Assembly: GCA_045657265.1 (NCBI GenBank)
Contig: JAZOSU010000027.1
Coordinates: forward strand, 1 to 63,799
Reading direction: 5' to 3'
DNA: 63,799 bases
Source: RGIG9041 sp045657265
GTDB taxonomy: Bacteria; Bacillota; Clostridia; Oscillospirales; QAKW01
Shown here: piece after piece, positions 41,528-51,200 of the stretch
Numbering within the stretch: position 1 is the first letter of the stretch
Layout: each line of letters begins with the position of its first letter
Notes under the pieces: generated by a model
What the model saw: the letters and a program-made list of their open reading frames with translations, nothing else
Told to the model about the DNA's origin: nothing
Databases searched by the model: none
Program-made: the position numbers and the translations under genes

Positions 41528-42667
41528 ATGAAAAAAAGAATTATTTCGTTAATTACAGTTTTTTGTTTATTGCTTTCTTTAAACGCATTTACATATGCCA
41601 CAAACTTTACTACCACCATAGACAATGCAAAACAATACAAAACTGATTACCTGAGCGGTAACAATCTTATTTTTTCTGCTAACATAACAGGCGCAAAAGG
41701 TGCAACTTTCAGTATTACAGGAGATGCCTTAAACGCTCTGTATTACGATTCTGATATTAAATTCTATACCTTCACGTTTAATAATTTAACTGTCAGAGCA
41801 AACAAAAACGACTTTTTTGACTTAAATCTCAAAACTGCCGATTTTATACTTAAAGACAACAGTTTCAACGTTACCTACACATACAAAGATACCACCACAA
41901 AAAAAATCTCACAGACTAATTGGTATGAGCTCAGATATACTCTGACAGGAGAGAATTTCTCTTCCCATACAGTTGCGGTAATGAATAAAAAACAGATTAA
42001 CTGTACCGAATCCACTCCTGAAAAATTTGTCTTTTCTACAAAAATGCTCGGCGAATTCAAAACTGAAAATTTTGAGTTTAGTGACATTACAGATACTTCT
42101 AAATGGTACTACGAATACGTAAATCAGGCAGGTGCATACGGTATTGTATCAGGTGTAGGCGACGGTCTTTTTGTACCCGAGCGAAACGTAACAAGAGCCG
42201 AACTTGCAACTTTGATTGTAGATGCCACAAAACATATAATCAGTTATGATGACGGCGACAAAGCAATTTTCGATGACGTACAAAATAAAAACTCCTGGTA
42301 CTATCAATACGTCAATAAATGCGCTCAGGCAGGGCTTATGAGCGGTATTGGAAACGGTCTTTTTAATCCTACCGCCACTGCAACAAGACAGGAAATTGCA
42401 GAAGTGACTGCAAACGTCATAAGACTTATGGGAAGTTTCGGCGGCAAAAACATTCCGAAAATAAATCCGAGCAAAGTGGACTCACAGCTTAAAAAGATAT
42501 ATACAGACAGTTCGGAGATACACGGATGGGCAAAAGAAAGCGTCCTTCTTTGTAACAGTCTCAAAATAATGGAAGGTTCAGACGGATATTTTTATCCCCT
42601 CAGACAGATAACACGTGCCGAAAGCGCTAAAATTTTTACAGATATATATTTAAAAGCAGTTATTTAG
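41528..42667 (+). CDS. Secreted protein with three S-layer homology domains
   Basis: 379 residues. Signal peptide (about 1-24, ending FTYA), a unique beta-rich N-terminal domain (about 25-180), then three SLH repeats: FSDITDTSKWYYEYVNQAGA with GDGLFVPERNVTRAEL; FDDVQNKNSWYYQYVNKCAQ with GNGLFNPTATATRQEI; and YTDSSEIHGWAKESVLLCNS with YFYPLRQITRAESAK. SLH domains attach proteins to pyruvylated cell-wall polymers, so this is a cell-surface protein. AGAGGTG site. Function of the N-terminal domain unknown. Confidence 0.9.
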   Translation: MKKRIISLITVFCLLLSLNAFTYATNFTTTIDNAKQYKTDYLSGNNLIFSANITGAKGATFSITGDALNALYYDSDIKFYTFTFNNLTVRANKNDFFDLNLKTADFILKDNSFNVTYTYKDTTTKKISQTNWYELRYTLTGENFSSHTVAVMNKKQINCTESTPEKFVFSTKMLGEFKTENFEFSDITDTSKWYYEYVNQAGAYGIVSGVGDGLFVPERNVTRAELATLIVDATKHIISYDDGDKAIFDDVQNKNSWYYQYVNKCAQAGLMSGIGNGLFNPTATATRQEIAEVTANVIRLMGSFGGKNIPKINPSKVDSQLKKIYTDSSEIHGWAKESVLLCNSLKIMEGSDGYFYPLRQITRAESAKIFTDIYLKAVI

Positions 42668-42669
42668 TA

Positions 42670-42698
42670 TTGAAATCACTGTAAAATAATGTTAAAAT
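42670..42698 (+). promoter_or_regulatory. Promoter of the asnA-met operon
   Basis: TTGAAA (42670-42675), 17-bp spacer, TAAAAT (42693-42698). Confidence 0.55.
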
Positions 42699-42741
42699 TA
42701 AAAGAATATTTTAAGAATAATATCAGATAAGGATATTAAAA

Positions 42742-43749
42742 ATGAAAAAATTAATAATTCCCGAAAGCTACACTCCTGCGCTTGATACTTTTGAAACTCA
42801 GCGCGCAATAAAAATAGTAAAAGATACATTTGAAAGAGTTCTTTCTGCCGCTCTTAATCTCGAAAGAGTTACAGCACCCGTGGTAGTAAGAGCCGAAAGC
42901 GGTATAAACGATGACCTGAGCGGTGTTGAACGCAAGGTACATTTTACAATGAAAGAAATTGACGGCGAAGCTGAGATAGTTCAGTCTCTTGCTAAATGGA
43001 AAAGAATGGCGCTTCTTCGTTATAATTTCCATACAGGCAAAGGTCTTTATACAGATATGAGCGCAATCCGCCGTGATGATAAAGCTGACAATCTTCATTC
43101 AATATACGTTGACCAGTGGGACTGGGAAAAAATCATTACAAGAGACGAGCGTACTATAGACTATCTTAAACAGACAGTTACAAGTATTGTAAGAGCAGTC
43201 TGCGCAACTCACCTTTCAGTTAAAGCAAGTTATCCTCAGCTTACACATACAACCTGTGAAACTCCATTCTTTATAACCTCACAGGAGCTTGAAGATATGT
43301 ACCCCGACTTCACAGACAAAGAACGTGAAAACGCTATTACCAAAGAAAAAAGAACTGTTTTCATAATGCAGATAGGTGATGCGCTTAAAAGCGGAAAACC
43401 GCACGACAACAGAGCGCCAGACTATGACGACTGGTCACTCAACGGCGACCTTCTTATGTGGAGTGACGTGCTGAACTGTGCAATTGAGCTTTCTTCTATG
43501 GGTATTCGTGTTGACGAGCAATCACTTCGCAAACAGCTTGAAACTGCAGGTTGCGAAGACAGAATGCGTTTTGAATATCACAAAATGATATCCGAGGGCA
43601 AACTTCCTCTTACAATCGGCGGCGGCATCGGTCAGTCAAGACTTTGTATGCTTATGCTTGAAAAAGCGCACGTCGGTGAAGTACAAGCTTCTATCTGGCC
43701 CAAAGATATGGAAACTCTTTGCGCTGAAAACAATATGGTTTTATTATAA
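42742..43749 (+). CDS. asnA: Aspartate--ammonia ligase
   Basis: 335 residues, full length. Makes asparagine from aspartate, ammonia and ATP through aspartyl-AMP; class II aminoacyl-tRNA-synthetase-like fold. Family segments: YTPALDTFETQRAIKIVKDT, AESGINDDLSGVERKVHFTM, IYVDQWDWEKII, PLTIGGGIGQSRLCMLMLEK and HVGEVQASIWPKD. First gene of a row with metY, metAA and an ABC exporter, separated by 19 bp from metY, so probably co-transcribed. Confidence 0.95.
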   Translation: MKKLIIPESYTPALDTFETQRAIKIVKDTFERVLSAALNLERVTAPVVVRAESGINDDLSGVERKVHFTMKEIDGEAEIVQSLAKWKRMALLRYNFHTGKGLYTDMSAIRRDDKADNLHSIYVDQWDWEKIITRDERTIDYLKQTVTSIVRAVCATHLSVKASYPQLTHTTCETPFFITSQELEDMYPDFTDKERENAITKEKRTVFIMQIGDALKSGKPHDNRAPDYDDWSLNGDLLMWSDVLNCAIELSSMGIRVDEQSLRKQLETAGCEDRMRFEYHKMISEGKLPLTIGGGIGQSRLCMLMLEKAHVGEVQASIWPKDMETLCAENNMVLL

Positions 43750-43768
43750 TAAACGGAGATAAATTCAG

Positions 43769-45046
43769 ATGAGTAATATAGAAACAAAATGCGTACAGGG
43801 CGGATACAGACCCGCAAACGGCGAACCGAGACAAGTTCCGATAATCCAGAGCACAACCTTCAAATACGCTTCAAGTCCCGAAATGGCAAAGCTTTTTGAC
43901 CTTGAAGCATCAGGTTATTTTTATTCAAGACTTCAGAACCCCACCTGCGACACAGTAGCCGCTAAAATATGCGAACTTGAAGGCGGCACTGCCGCAATGC
44001 TTACAAGCTCAGGTCAGGCTGCATCATTTTTCTCAATATTCAACATTGCAGGTGCAGGCGACCACGTTGTATCTTCAGCAAGTATCTACGGCGGAACATA
44101 CAATCTTTTTGCAGTTACAATGAAAAGAATGGGTATTGATTTCACTTTTGTTTCACCCGACTGCACAGAAGACGAGCTTCGCAGTGCTTTTCGTCCTAAC
44201 ACAAAAGCTGTTTTCGGCGAAACAATTGCAAACCCCGCTCTTGTTGTTCTTGATATTGAAAAATTCGCTAAAATTGCACACGAGTTTGGTTGTCCTCTTA
44301 TAATAGATAACACATTTGCAACTCCTGTAAACTGCCGTCCTTTTGAATGGGGAGCAGATATTGTTACACACTCAACAACAAAATACCTTGACGGTCACGG
44401 TTCTGCAGTTGGCGGTTGTATTGTTGATTCAGGTAAATTTGACTGGACAAAATATCCTGACAGATACCCCGGTCTTTGCACTCCTGATGACAGTTATCAT
44501 GGAGTTACCTATACAGAACGTTTCGGTCTTGAAGGCGCATATATAACCAAAGCAACTGCGCAGCTTATGCGTGATCTTGGTGCAACTCAGTCACCTCAGT
44601 CTGCATATCTTCTTAACCTTGGAATCGAAAGTCTTCACGTACGTATGCGTCAGCACTGTAGCAACGCTCTTGCAGTTGCAAAATACCTTGAGAGCAGTGA
44701 TATGGTAAGCTGGGTTAAATACTGCGGACTTGAAAGCGATAAAGACTATGCTCTTGCACAGAAATATCTCAAAAACGGTTCATGCGGTGTTGTAAGTTTC
44801 GGCGTAAAAGGCGGAAGAGCTGCTGCAGAAAAATTTATGGCAGGTCTTAAGATTTTCGCCATTGAAACTCACGTTGCAGATGCACGTTCATGCTGTCTGC
44901 ATCCTGCAAGTGCAACCCACCGTCAGATGTCAGACGACGAGCTTATCGCCTGCGGTGTTACACCTGACCTTGTACGTATGTCTTGCGGTATTGAATCTGC
45001 AGAAGATCTTATCGCCGATATTGACAGCGCTCTTAAAAATATTTAA
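43769..45046 (+). CDS. metY: O-acetylhomoserine sulfhydrylase
   Basis: 425 residues. PLP enzyme (Cys/Met metabolism family) forming homocysteine from O-acetylhomoserine and sulfide. Segments: VPIIQSTTFKYASSPEMAKL, LTSSGQAASFFSIFNIAGAG, IDNTFATPVNCRPFEWGADI and the PLP lysine in VTHSTTKYLDGHGSAVGG. The length and long C-terminal half (HVADARSCCLHPASATHRQM) fit MetY rather than MetB/MetC. Next to metAA, which supplies its substrate. Confidence 0.94.
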   Translation: MSNIETKCVQGGYRPANGEPRQVPIIQSTTFKYASSPEMAKLFDLEASGYFYSRLQNPTCDTVAAKICELEGGTAAMLTSSGQAASFFSIFNIAGAGDHVVSSASIYGGTYNLFAVTMKRMGIDFTFVSPDCTEDELRSAFRPNTKAVFGETIANPALVVLDIEKFAKIAHEFGCPLIIDNTFATPVNCRPFEWGADIVTHSTTKYLDGHGSAVGGCIVDSGKFDWTKYPDRYPGLCTPDDSYHGVTYTERFGLEGAYITKATAQLMRDLGATQSPQSAYLLNLGIESLHVRMRQHCSNALAVAKYLESSDMVSWVKYCGLESDKDYALAQKYLKNGSCGVVSFGVKGGRAAAEKFMAGLKIFAIETHVADARSCCLHPASATHRQMSDDELIACGVTPDLVRMSCGIESAEDLIADIDSALKNI

Positions 45047-45064
45047 AAGACAGAGGAATATCCA

Positions 45065-45994
45065 ATGCCTATAAAAATCCCCGAGAATTTACCTGCGGTA
45101 AAAACACTTGCCGAGGAAAACATATTTGTAATGACAGAAAAGAGAGCTATATCTCAGGATATACGTCCTTTGAAAATTGTTATTCTTAATCTTATGCCCA
45201 CAAAAGTGGAAACCGAAACACAGCTTGCAAGACTTTTGGGAAACACTCCTCTTCAGATAGAAATGGAGCTTATTCACACAAGCACTTACCATTCAAAAAA
45301 CGTTTCGGAAGAACATCTTCTCGCTTTTTACAAAACTTTTGACGAAATAAAACACCAGACCTTTGACGGAATGATAATAACAGGCGCGCCTGTTGAAAAG
45401 ATGCCTTTTGAAGAGGTTGAATACTGGAACGAGCTTTGCGAGATTATGGAGTGGTCCAAAACAAACGTACATTGTACTTTCCATATTTGTTGGGGCGCAC
45501 AGGCAGGGCTTTACTACCATTACGGAGTAAATAAAACACCTCTTGATAAAAAGTTGTTCGGTGTTTTCAAACACAAAATAGAATACAAAAATACAATGCT
45601 TTTCAGAGGCTATGACGATACTTTTATGGCACCTCATTCAAGACATACTACCGTTCTTCGCGAGGAAATAGAAAAAGTGCCCGAGCTTCAGATACTTGCT
45701 TCTTCCGAAAAAGCAGGAGTGTATGCGGTTAAAAATCAACAGAGCAGACAGTTTTTTGTTTTCGGTCATTCGGAATATGACAGAGATACTCTCAAAAAAG
45801 AATACCTCAGAGATAAAAACGCAGGACTTGAAATTGAAGTTCCGGAAAACTACTTCCCTGATGATGACGATACAAAAGAACCTGTTGTCAGCTGGAAAGC
45901 TTCGGCAAACCTTTTGTTTTCAAACTGGATGAACTATTTTGTTTACCAGACAACACCTTATGATATTACAAAAATAAAAGATGAAAATGAATAA
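45065..45994 (+). CDS. metAA: Homoserine O-acetyltransferase (MetA type)
   Basis: 309 residues. Acylates homoserine, the first committed step of methionine synthesis. Catalytic residues at the canonical positions: Cys142 (FHICWGAQAGLYYH), His235 and Glu237 (FVFGHSEYD). Residue 111 is Glu (TGAPVEKMPFEEVEYW); in this family Glu111 selects acetyl-CoA and Gly111 selects succinyl-CoA, so this is the acetyl form, in agreement with metY next door. It overlaps the exporter gene by 14 bp. Confidence 0.94.
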   Translation: MPIKIPENLPAVKTLAEENIFVMTEKRAISQDIRPLKIVILNLMPTKVETETQLARLLGNTPLQIEMELIHTSTYHSKNVSEEHLLAFYKTFDEIKHQTFDGMIITGAPVEKMPFEEVEYWNELCEIMEWSKTNVHCTFHICWGAQAGLYYHYGVNKTPLDKKLFGVFKHKIEYKNTMLFRGYDDTFMAPHSRHTTVLREEIEKVPELQILASSEKAGVYAVKNQQSRQFFVFGHSEYDRDTLKKEYLRDKNAGLEIEVPENYFPDDDDTKEPVVSWKASANLLFSNWMNYFVYQTTPYDITKIKDENE

Positions 45995-47750
45995 AGACAA
46001 AAAATACAAAACGGGAGAACTGCTCACGCGGTTTCTCCCGTATTATAAAAATTACATACCTTTAGTGGTTTTTGACCTGTTTTGCGCGTCACTTACCACT
46101 ATCTGCGAGATAATCCTTCCCCTTATTATGAAAGATATAACCAACAGGGGTATGGAAGATCTTTCTTCTCTTACGCTAAAATATATTCTGACTCTCGGCA
46201 CAGTATATATAGTTCTGCGCCTTATTGACAGCGCGGCTTATTACTATATGTCATATATGGGTCACGTAACGGGAACAAGAATGGAAACGGATATGCGCCG
46301 CGATGCGTATAACCATCTGCAAAAACTGTCCAATACCTATTTCAACAACACCAAAGTCGGACAGATTATGGGAAGAATAACAAACGACCTGTTTGACGTC
46401 ACTGAATTTTCCCATCACTGTCCCGAAGAGTTTTTTATAGCCGCCATAAAAGGAATCGCATCTTTTGTAATTCTTATAAATATCAACGTTCCCCTTACTC
46501 TGATTATATTTATAATAATTCCGGTTATGGTATTTATATGCGGCAAAATTAACCGTAAAATGAGAGATACTTTCAGAAAACAACGTTCTCTCATCGGTGA
46601 ACTCAATGCAAGAATAGAAGATTCACTTCTTGGTCAGAAAGTTGTTAAAGCATTTGCGAACGAAGATATAGAATCAAAAAAATTCGAAAAGGACAACACC
46701 AATTTCTATAAAATTAAAAAACAAGGCTATAAATATATGGGCGCGTTTGCTACGTCAACAAGACTGTTTGACGGTATAATGTACTCAACCGTAGTTGTTG
46801 CAGGCAGTATATTTATGATAAACGGAAGTATTACACCGGGTGACCTTGTTGCTTATCTTTTGTACGTAACAACGTTTATTGCCACCATCAGACGTATAAT
46901 CGAATTTGCCGAACAGTTCCAGAGAGGTCTTACAGGAATAGAACGCTTTTTGCAGATAATGGATGCCGATATAGAAATATTTGACGAGCCTGGTGCCGTG
47001 GACCTTGAAAATCCAAAAGGTGAAATTGAATTTGAAAACGTCCATTTTGAATATTCAGACGACCATAACAAAGTGTTCTCCGGTCTTTCACTTAAAATCA
47101 AAAGCGGAGAAAAACTTGCAATAGTAGGTCCCTCCGGTGGCGGCAAAACCACTCTTTGCAACCTTATTCCAAGGTTTTATGAAGTGTCAAGCGGTGAAAT
47201 AACCATAGACGGAAAAAACATAAAAGATTTTACACTTAAATCACTCCGTAAAAACATAGGTATTGTTCAACAGGACGTATATCTGTTTTCAGGCACCGTA
47301 TTTGAAAATATTTCCTACGGCAAACCGGGAGCATCAATGGATGAGGTTATAGATGCCGCAAAAAAAGCAGGTGCTCACGAATTTATAATGTCACTTAAAG
47401 ACGGTTATGATACCTACGTTGGTGAACGCGGTGTCAAACTCTCAGGTGGACAGAAACAACGCATATCAATAGCAAGAGTATTTCTTAAAAATCCGCCTAT
47501 AATAATTCTTGACGAAGCAACCTCTGCTCTTGATAACGAAAGTGAATTTGCAGTTGCAAAATCTCTTTCGGTGCTTTCAGAAGGCAGAACAACAATAACC
47601 ATTGCCCACAGACTTTCTACAATACAGAATTCTGACAGAATAATTGTTTTGACTGACGACGGCATAATAGAAGAAGGCACTCATACCGAGCTTTTACAAA
47701 AAAACGGTATGTACTGCGAATTTTACAACCTTGCAAATAAACTGAAATAA
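45981..47750 (+). CDS. ABC exporter, fused permease and ATPase
   Basis: 589 residues. An N-terminal six-helix ABC exporter domain (about 1-325; VVFDLFCASLTTICEIILPL, FVILININVPLTLIIFIIIP) and a C-terminal ATPase with Walker A GPSGGGKTT (about residue 384), signature LSGGQKQRISIARVF, Walker B IIILDEATSALD and switch His in IAHRLST. Homodimeric MsbA/LmrA-type lipid or drug exporter; substrate unknown. Its start lies within the end of metAA without a strong ribosome site, so it depends on coupling to metAA. Confidence 0.9.
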   Translation: MKMNKDKKYKTGELLTRFLPYYKNYIPLVVFDLFCASLTTICEIILPLIMKDITNRGMEDLSSLTLKYILTLGTVYIVLRLIDSAAYYYMSYMGHVTGTRMETDMRRDAYNHLQKLSNTYFNNTKVGQIMGRITNDLFDVTEFSHHCPEEFFIAAIKGIASFVILININVPLTLIIFIIIPVMVFICGKINRKMRDTFRKQRSLIGELNARIEDSLLGQKVVKAFANEDIESKKFEKDNTNFYKIKKQGYKYMGAFATSTRLFDGIMYSTVVVAGSIFMINGSITPGDLVAYLLYVTTFIATIRRIIEFAEQFQRGLTGIERFLQIMDADIEIFDEPGAVDLENPKGEIEFENVHFEYSDDHNKVFSGLSLKIKSGEKLAIVGPSGGGKTTLCNLIPRFYEVSSGEITIDGKNIKDFTLKSLRKNIGIVQQDVYLFSGTVFENISYGKPGASMDEVIDAAKKAGAHEFIMSLKDGYDTYVGERGVKLSGGQKQRISIARVFLKNPPIIILDEATSALDNESEFAVAKSLSVLSEGRTTITIAHRLSTIQNSDRIIVLTDDGIIEEGTHTELLQKNGMYCEFYNLANKLK

Positions 47751-48016
47751 ACAAAAAAGACTGTTCATACGCGTTGTACCCTTAAGGATACAACGCAACG
47801 ATATAAATCCCTTTCGGGATTTGCGATATACCTAACGGTGCGATATAAGACTGCGCCTTTCGATATGTCCTTCGGACGAGATTGGATTTATATCATATCG
47901 CGTTTACAGTAAGGTAAACATATCGAATTTTACGAAGTAAAATATATCGAATTGCGAAGCAATATATCGCAAAACACCATTCTCAAAAACTTAATATGTT
48001 TTATGTTGAAATAGTA
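47751..48016. repeat. Mirror-symmetric hairpin array with CGATAT / ATATCG linkers
   Basis: After a hairpin GCGTTGTA...TACAACGC (47771-47796), four CGATAT boxes start at 47799, 47824, 47841 and 47861. They are followed by four reversed ATATCG boxes at 47895, 47920, 47944 and 47964. Different perfect short stems lie between them: AATCCC-tttc-GGGATT, GTCC-ttc-GGAC, GTTTAC-agtaag-GTAAAC, ATTTTAC-gaa-GTAAAAT and ATTGC-gaa-GCAAT. An 11-bp outer stem GATATAAATCC (47800-47810) / GGATTTATATC (47884-47894) closes the left half. No gene. Confidence 0.7.
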
Positions 48017-48050
48017 AAACGGATGTGCAGAAATTCTACACATCCGTTTA
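48017..48050 (+). terminator. Hairpin, possible terminator
   Basis: AAACGGATGTG-N11-CACATCCGTTT followed by AATATTTTG; the T run is imperfect. Confidence 0.5.
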
Positions 48051-48056
48051 ATATTT

Positions 48057-48180
48057 TGTCTTATACCGTAGCAAGCAGGGCATTTTGGCGCCCAAATGTC
48101 ACTTGTTAGGAGAACCTAAAACCCTTAACCTTGCTCACAATTCATAGCAGCCTGTGGTACAACAAGTCGAGTGATAAAAA
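48057..48180 (+). ncRNA. Candidate 6S-like structured RNA
   Basis: Non-coding and densely structured. GCAAGCAGGGC (48071-48081) and GCAGCCTGTGGTAC (48147-48160) resemble the two conserved strands of the 6S RNA closing region (GCAAGCGGGC and ACAGCCTGCGGC in E. coli), and ATACC can pair with GGTAC outside them. Inside are hairpins GGCATTTTGGCGCCCAAATG and TTAGG-aga-ACCTAA. The distance between the conserved strands is short for 6S RNA, and no clear promoter is seen, so this is a candidate only. It ends upstream of the promoter of the giant surface protein. Confidence 0.4.
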
Positions 48181-48233
48181 CCGTCTTAAAACTGTCCTTT
48201 ATGGTACAACTCATAATAAACAGTCTTTTTTTA

Positions 48234-48262
48234 TTGAAAAAAACGATATATTGAGGTATAAT
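48234..48262 (+). promoter_or_regulatory. Promoter of the giant surface protein
   Basis: TTGAAA (48234-48239), 17-bp spacer, TATAAT (48257-48262), 34 bp before the ATG. Confidence 0.75.
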
Positions 48263-48296
48263 AAATTAATATTATTTATTTTGGGAGAGTATAGTT

Positions 48297-51200
48297 ATGA
48301 AAAACAAAAAGATTATCGCACTCATACTGAGTGTGCTTATGATTTTTCAGCTCATTTCACCTTATGCAGCTCTGGCTTTTGAAATGCCGGATTGGGAATT
48401 CATTGAGGGTAACAGCAGTTTGGTTATCAATTCAGACGATGCTATGGATTTTACCGACCAATACGGTATGCCATGGTACTCTATCAAGAATTCAATCAAA
48501 CAGGTTATAATAAACGATGGTGTGTCTAAAATAGCACCTTTTTCGTTTTTCCTTTGTAAAAACCTTGAAGACGTTGTAATTCCCGATAGCGTAACCTATA
48601 TTGACGAATACGCTTTTTCGGACTGCTATAAGCTTTCAGAAATATATATTCCTGAAAGTGTTAGTTTTATCGGAACTACAGCATTTTACGGATGCCCTAT
48701 TACAAATATAGTGCTTCCTCCAAACATTTCGTCTATCGAAAACAATTTGTTCAACAACTGTAGAAATCTTACGTCCATAAACATTCCTGTCGGCGTTACA
48801 ATAATAGATTTTGCAGCTTTTCTCAATTGTGAATCACTTACAGAAATAACCATCCCGAATTCTGTTTGCGAAATAGGCAAAAATGCATTTTTAGATTGTG
48901 ATTCACTTACCGACGTATACTTCACAGGTTCACAGTCTGAATGGGAAATGATAGCTTTTGCACAAGGCAATGACGCTCTTTTAAATGCTAATATCCATTT
49001 CGGTCAGGCTTCTGTCTCAGATTTTTATTTTTCAAAATATCCCGATAAGATGGAATATAATATCGGTGATACCTTTGACCCTACAGGCGCAGAGCTTACC
49101 ATTGAATACAATGACGGTACTTGTCAGATTATTTCTTCAGAAGAAATCTGGTTTGACAACATATCCTCTGATTTTATATTTGAAGAAGAAGGTCTTTTTT
49201 CTGTATTCACAACCTGCGAAGGCCTCATGGCAAGCTTTGACGTAACTGTATACTCATCAAGACCCTGGAGATTTGACGAAGCTACAGGTACTCTTACAAT
49301 ATCAGAAAACATTGATGATTACAGCGAAGCATACTATACCCCTTGGTTTGAATATTCAGAGTTTGTAACATCAATAGTTATTGACGAAGGCGTTACATAT
49401 ATCGGATCAAATGCTTTCGGTTATTTCGTAAATTTAACAGAGGTAAACCTTGCAAGTACAGTTGAATCTATTGGCGACCATGCTTTTTTCAACGCAACTT
49501 CCCTCCAAACTGTGCATCTTCCTAAAAACCTTTCTTTTTTACACGATACTGCCTTTGAATTTGCATCTTCTCTTAACTGTTTCACAGTAGATAAAGAAAA
49601 TGAATATTTCAGCGCAGAAAACGGTGTACTTTTCAACAAAGATCAAACAATGCTTATAACGTATCCCGTGGCAAAAGAAGATGATACATATCTTATGCCA
49701 AATTCGGTGACAACCATAAGACAATATTCGTTCAAAAACAATAATTATCTGAAAACTATTATTCTTTCAGAAAGCCTTGAAAATCTTGAAAATTATTCAT
49801 TTTATGATTGTGTAAATTTAAAAAAAGTTTCAATCAATTCAAATATTACACAGTTATCTTCAAGCATATTTTATGGATGTTACAACCTTGAAAATATCAG
49901 CGTAGGCGATGTGAACGAACGTTATACATCTGATAACGGTATTGTTTTCAATAAGAACAGTAACGAACTTATAATATATCCTGCAGGTAAAAAAGACACC
50001 TCGTATACTGTCCCCTCATATATAACATATATAGAAGATAATGCTTTCTCAGAAAACAAAAATCTCATAGAGATTAATATTCCGAATGAAGTAACATATA
50101 TAGGTTGGTACGCATTCAACAACTGCACAAACCTTAAAAATATAACTCTGCCTATAAATCTTAAAGACATCAGCGGCAGTATGCTTCGTAATTGTTCAAG
50201 CCTTGAAACTGTAACCATACCCGCTGTATCCTCAATAGGCTACGCAGCTTTTAACGGAGCTACTTCTCTTGAAACTATATATTTTATAGGCACTCAGGAG
50301 GATTGGGATAACATTGATATCGGCGATGCAAACGAGCCTTTATACAATGCAGAAATTGTATTTACACCTAAAACAATAGAATCAATTTCAATTTATCAGT
50401 TTCCTGATCAGATTGAATATACTGTAGGTGATTATATTAGCCTTGAAGGACTCAAAATCTCAGTTAACTACGAAGACGGCATGACAAAAATTTTAGACTA
50501 CTCCGAAGTTACAACAGATGCTCCTGAGTATGCAGATCAAGATGGCGCAATTACCGTCACTGTTACTTACAAAGACTTTACGGATTCATTTGACCTGGTT
50601 GTTATTCCTTCAAGATATCTTAATAATATTTATGTAAGCACTTATCCGGATAAAATCTATTACTATGATACGGAAATTAATGATATTTCTCTTGAGGGTA
50701 TGTGGATTACCGCAGAATATTCCGACAGTTATCGGGAAGAGATTTACTATGCTGATGGCAGTGTAGGATACGATATTGACCTTGACCCTGACAGTGAAAC
50801 CTTTGGTCTGGTAACTGTTTACTATGAAGGCTTTGAGGCTCAAATATACCTTACAATACATAAAACGCCTTTTGAAAACTTTGAATATGTAGGCGGTCCT
50901 CTTACCGTCTATGAAAATATAAACGGTGAAATTTCTACCGATGAAAACGGCAATGAATATTTCGCCTACTATTATGATGATATATTATCAACAGTGGAAA
51001 AACCTTTCAAAGTCACATATAAAAACGGTGATCAGGTATTTGTCGACGCTTATGAATCATTAGGTGAGTTTTATATAACAACATACAGTAATCAATATGA
51101 AAATCATTGGACAAAAGATTCCGAGAACAACATTATCACTGTATTTTTGGCAGGATATGAAGTGCAGATTCCTGTTACAGTTTTAGATAAACCTACTGTA

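Noticed and set aside
48057..48180. SRP RNA, tmRNA or RNase P RNA
   Set aside because: None of the diagnostic cores (GGAA tetraloop with AGCAGCC, tag-coding frame, GAGGAAAGUCC) is present; only the weaker 6S resemblance remained.
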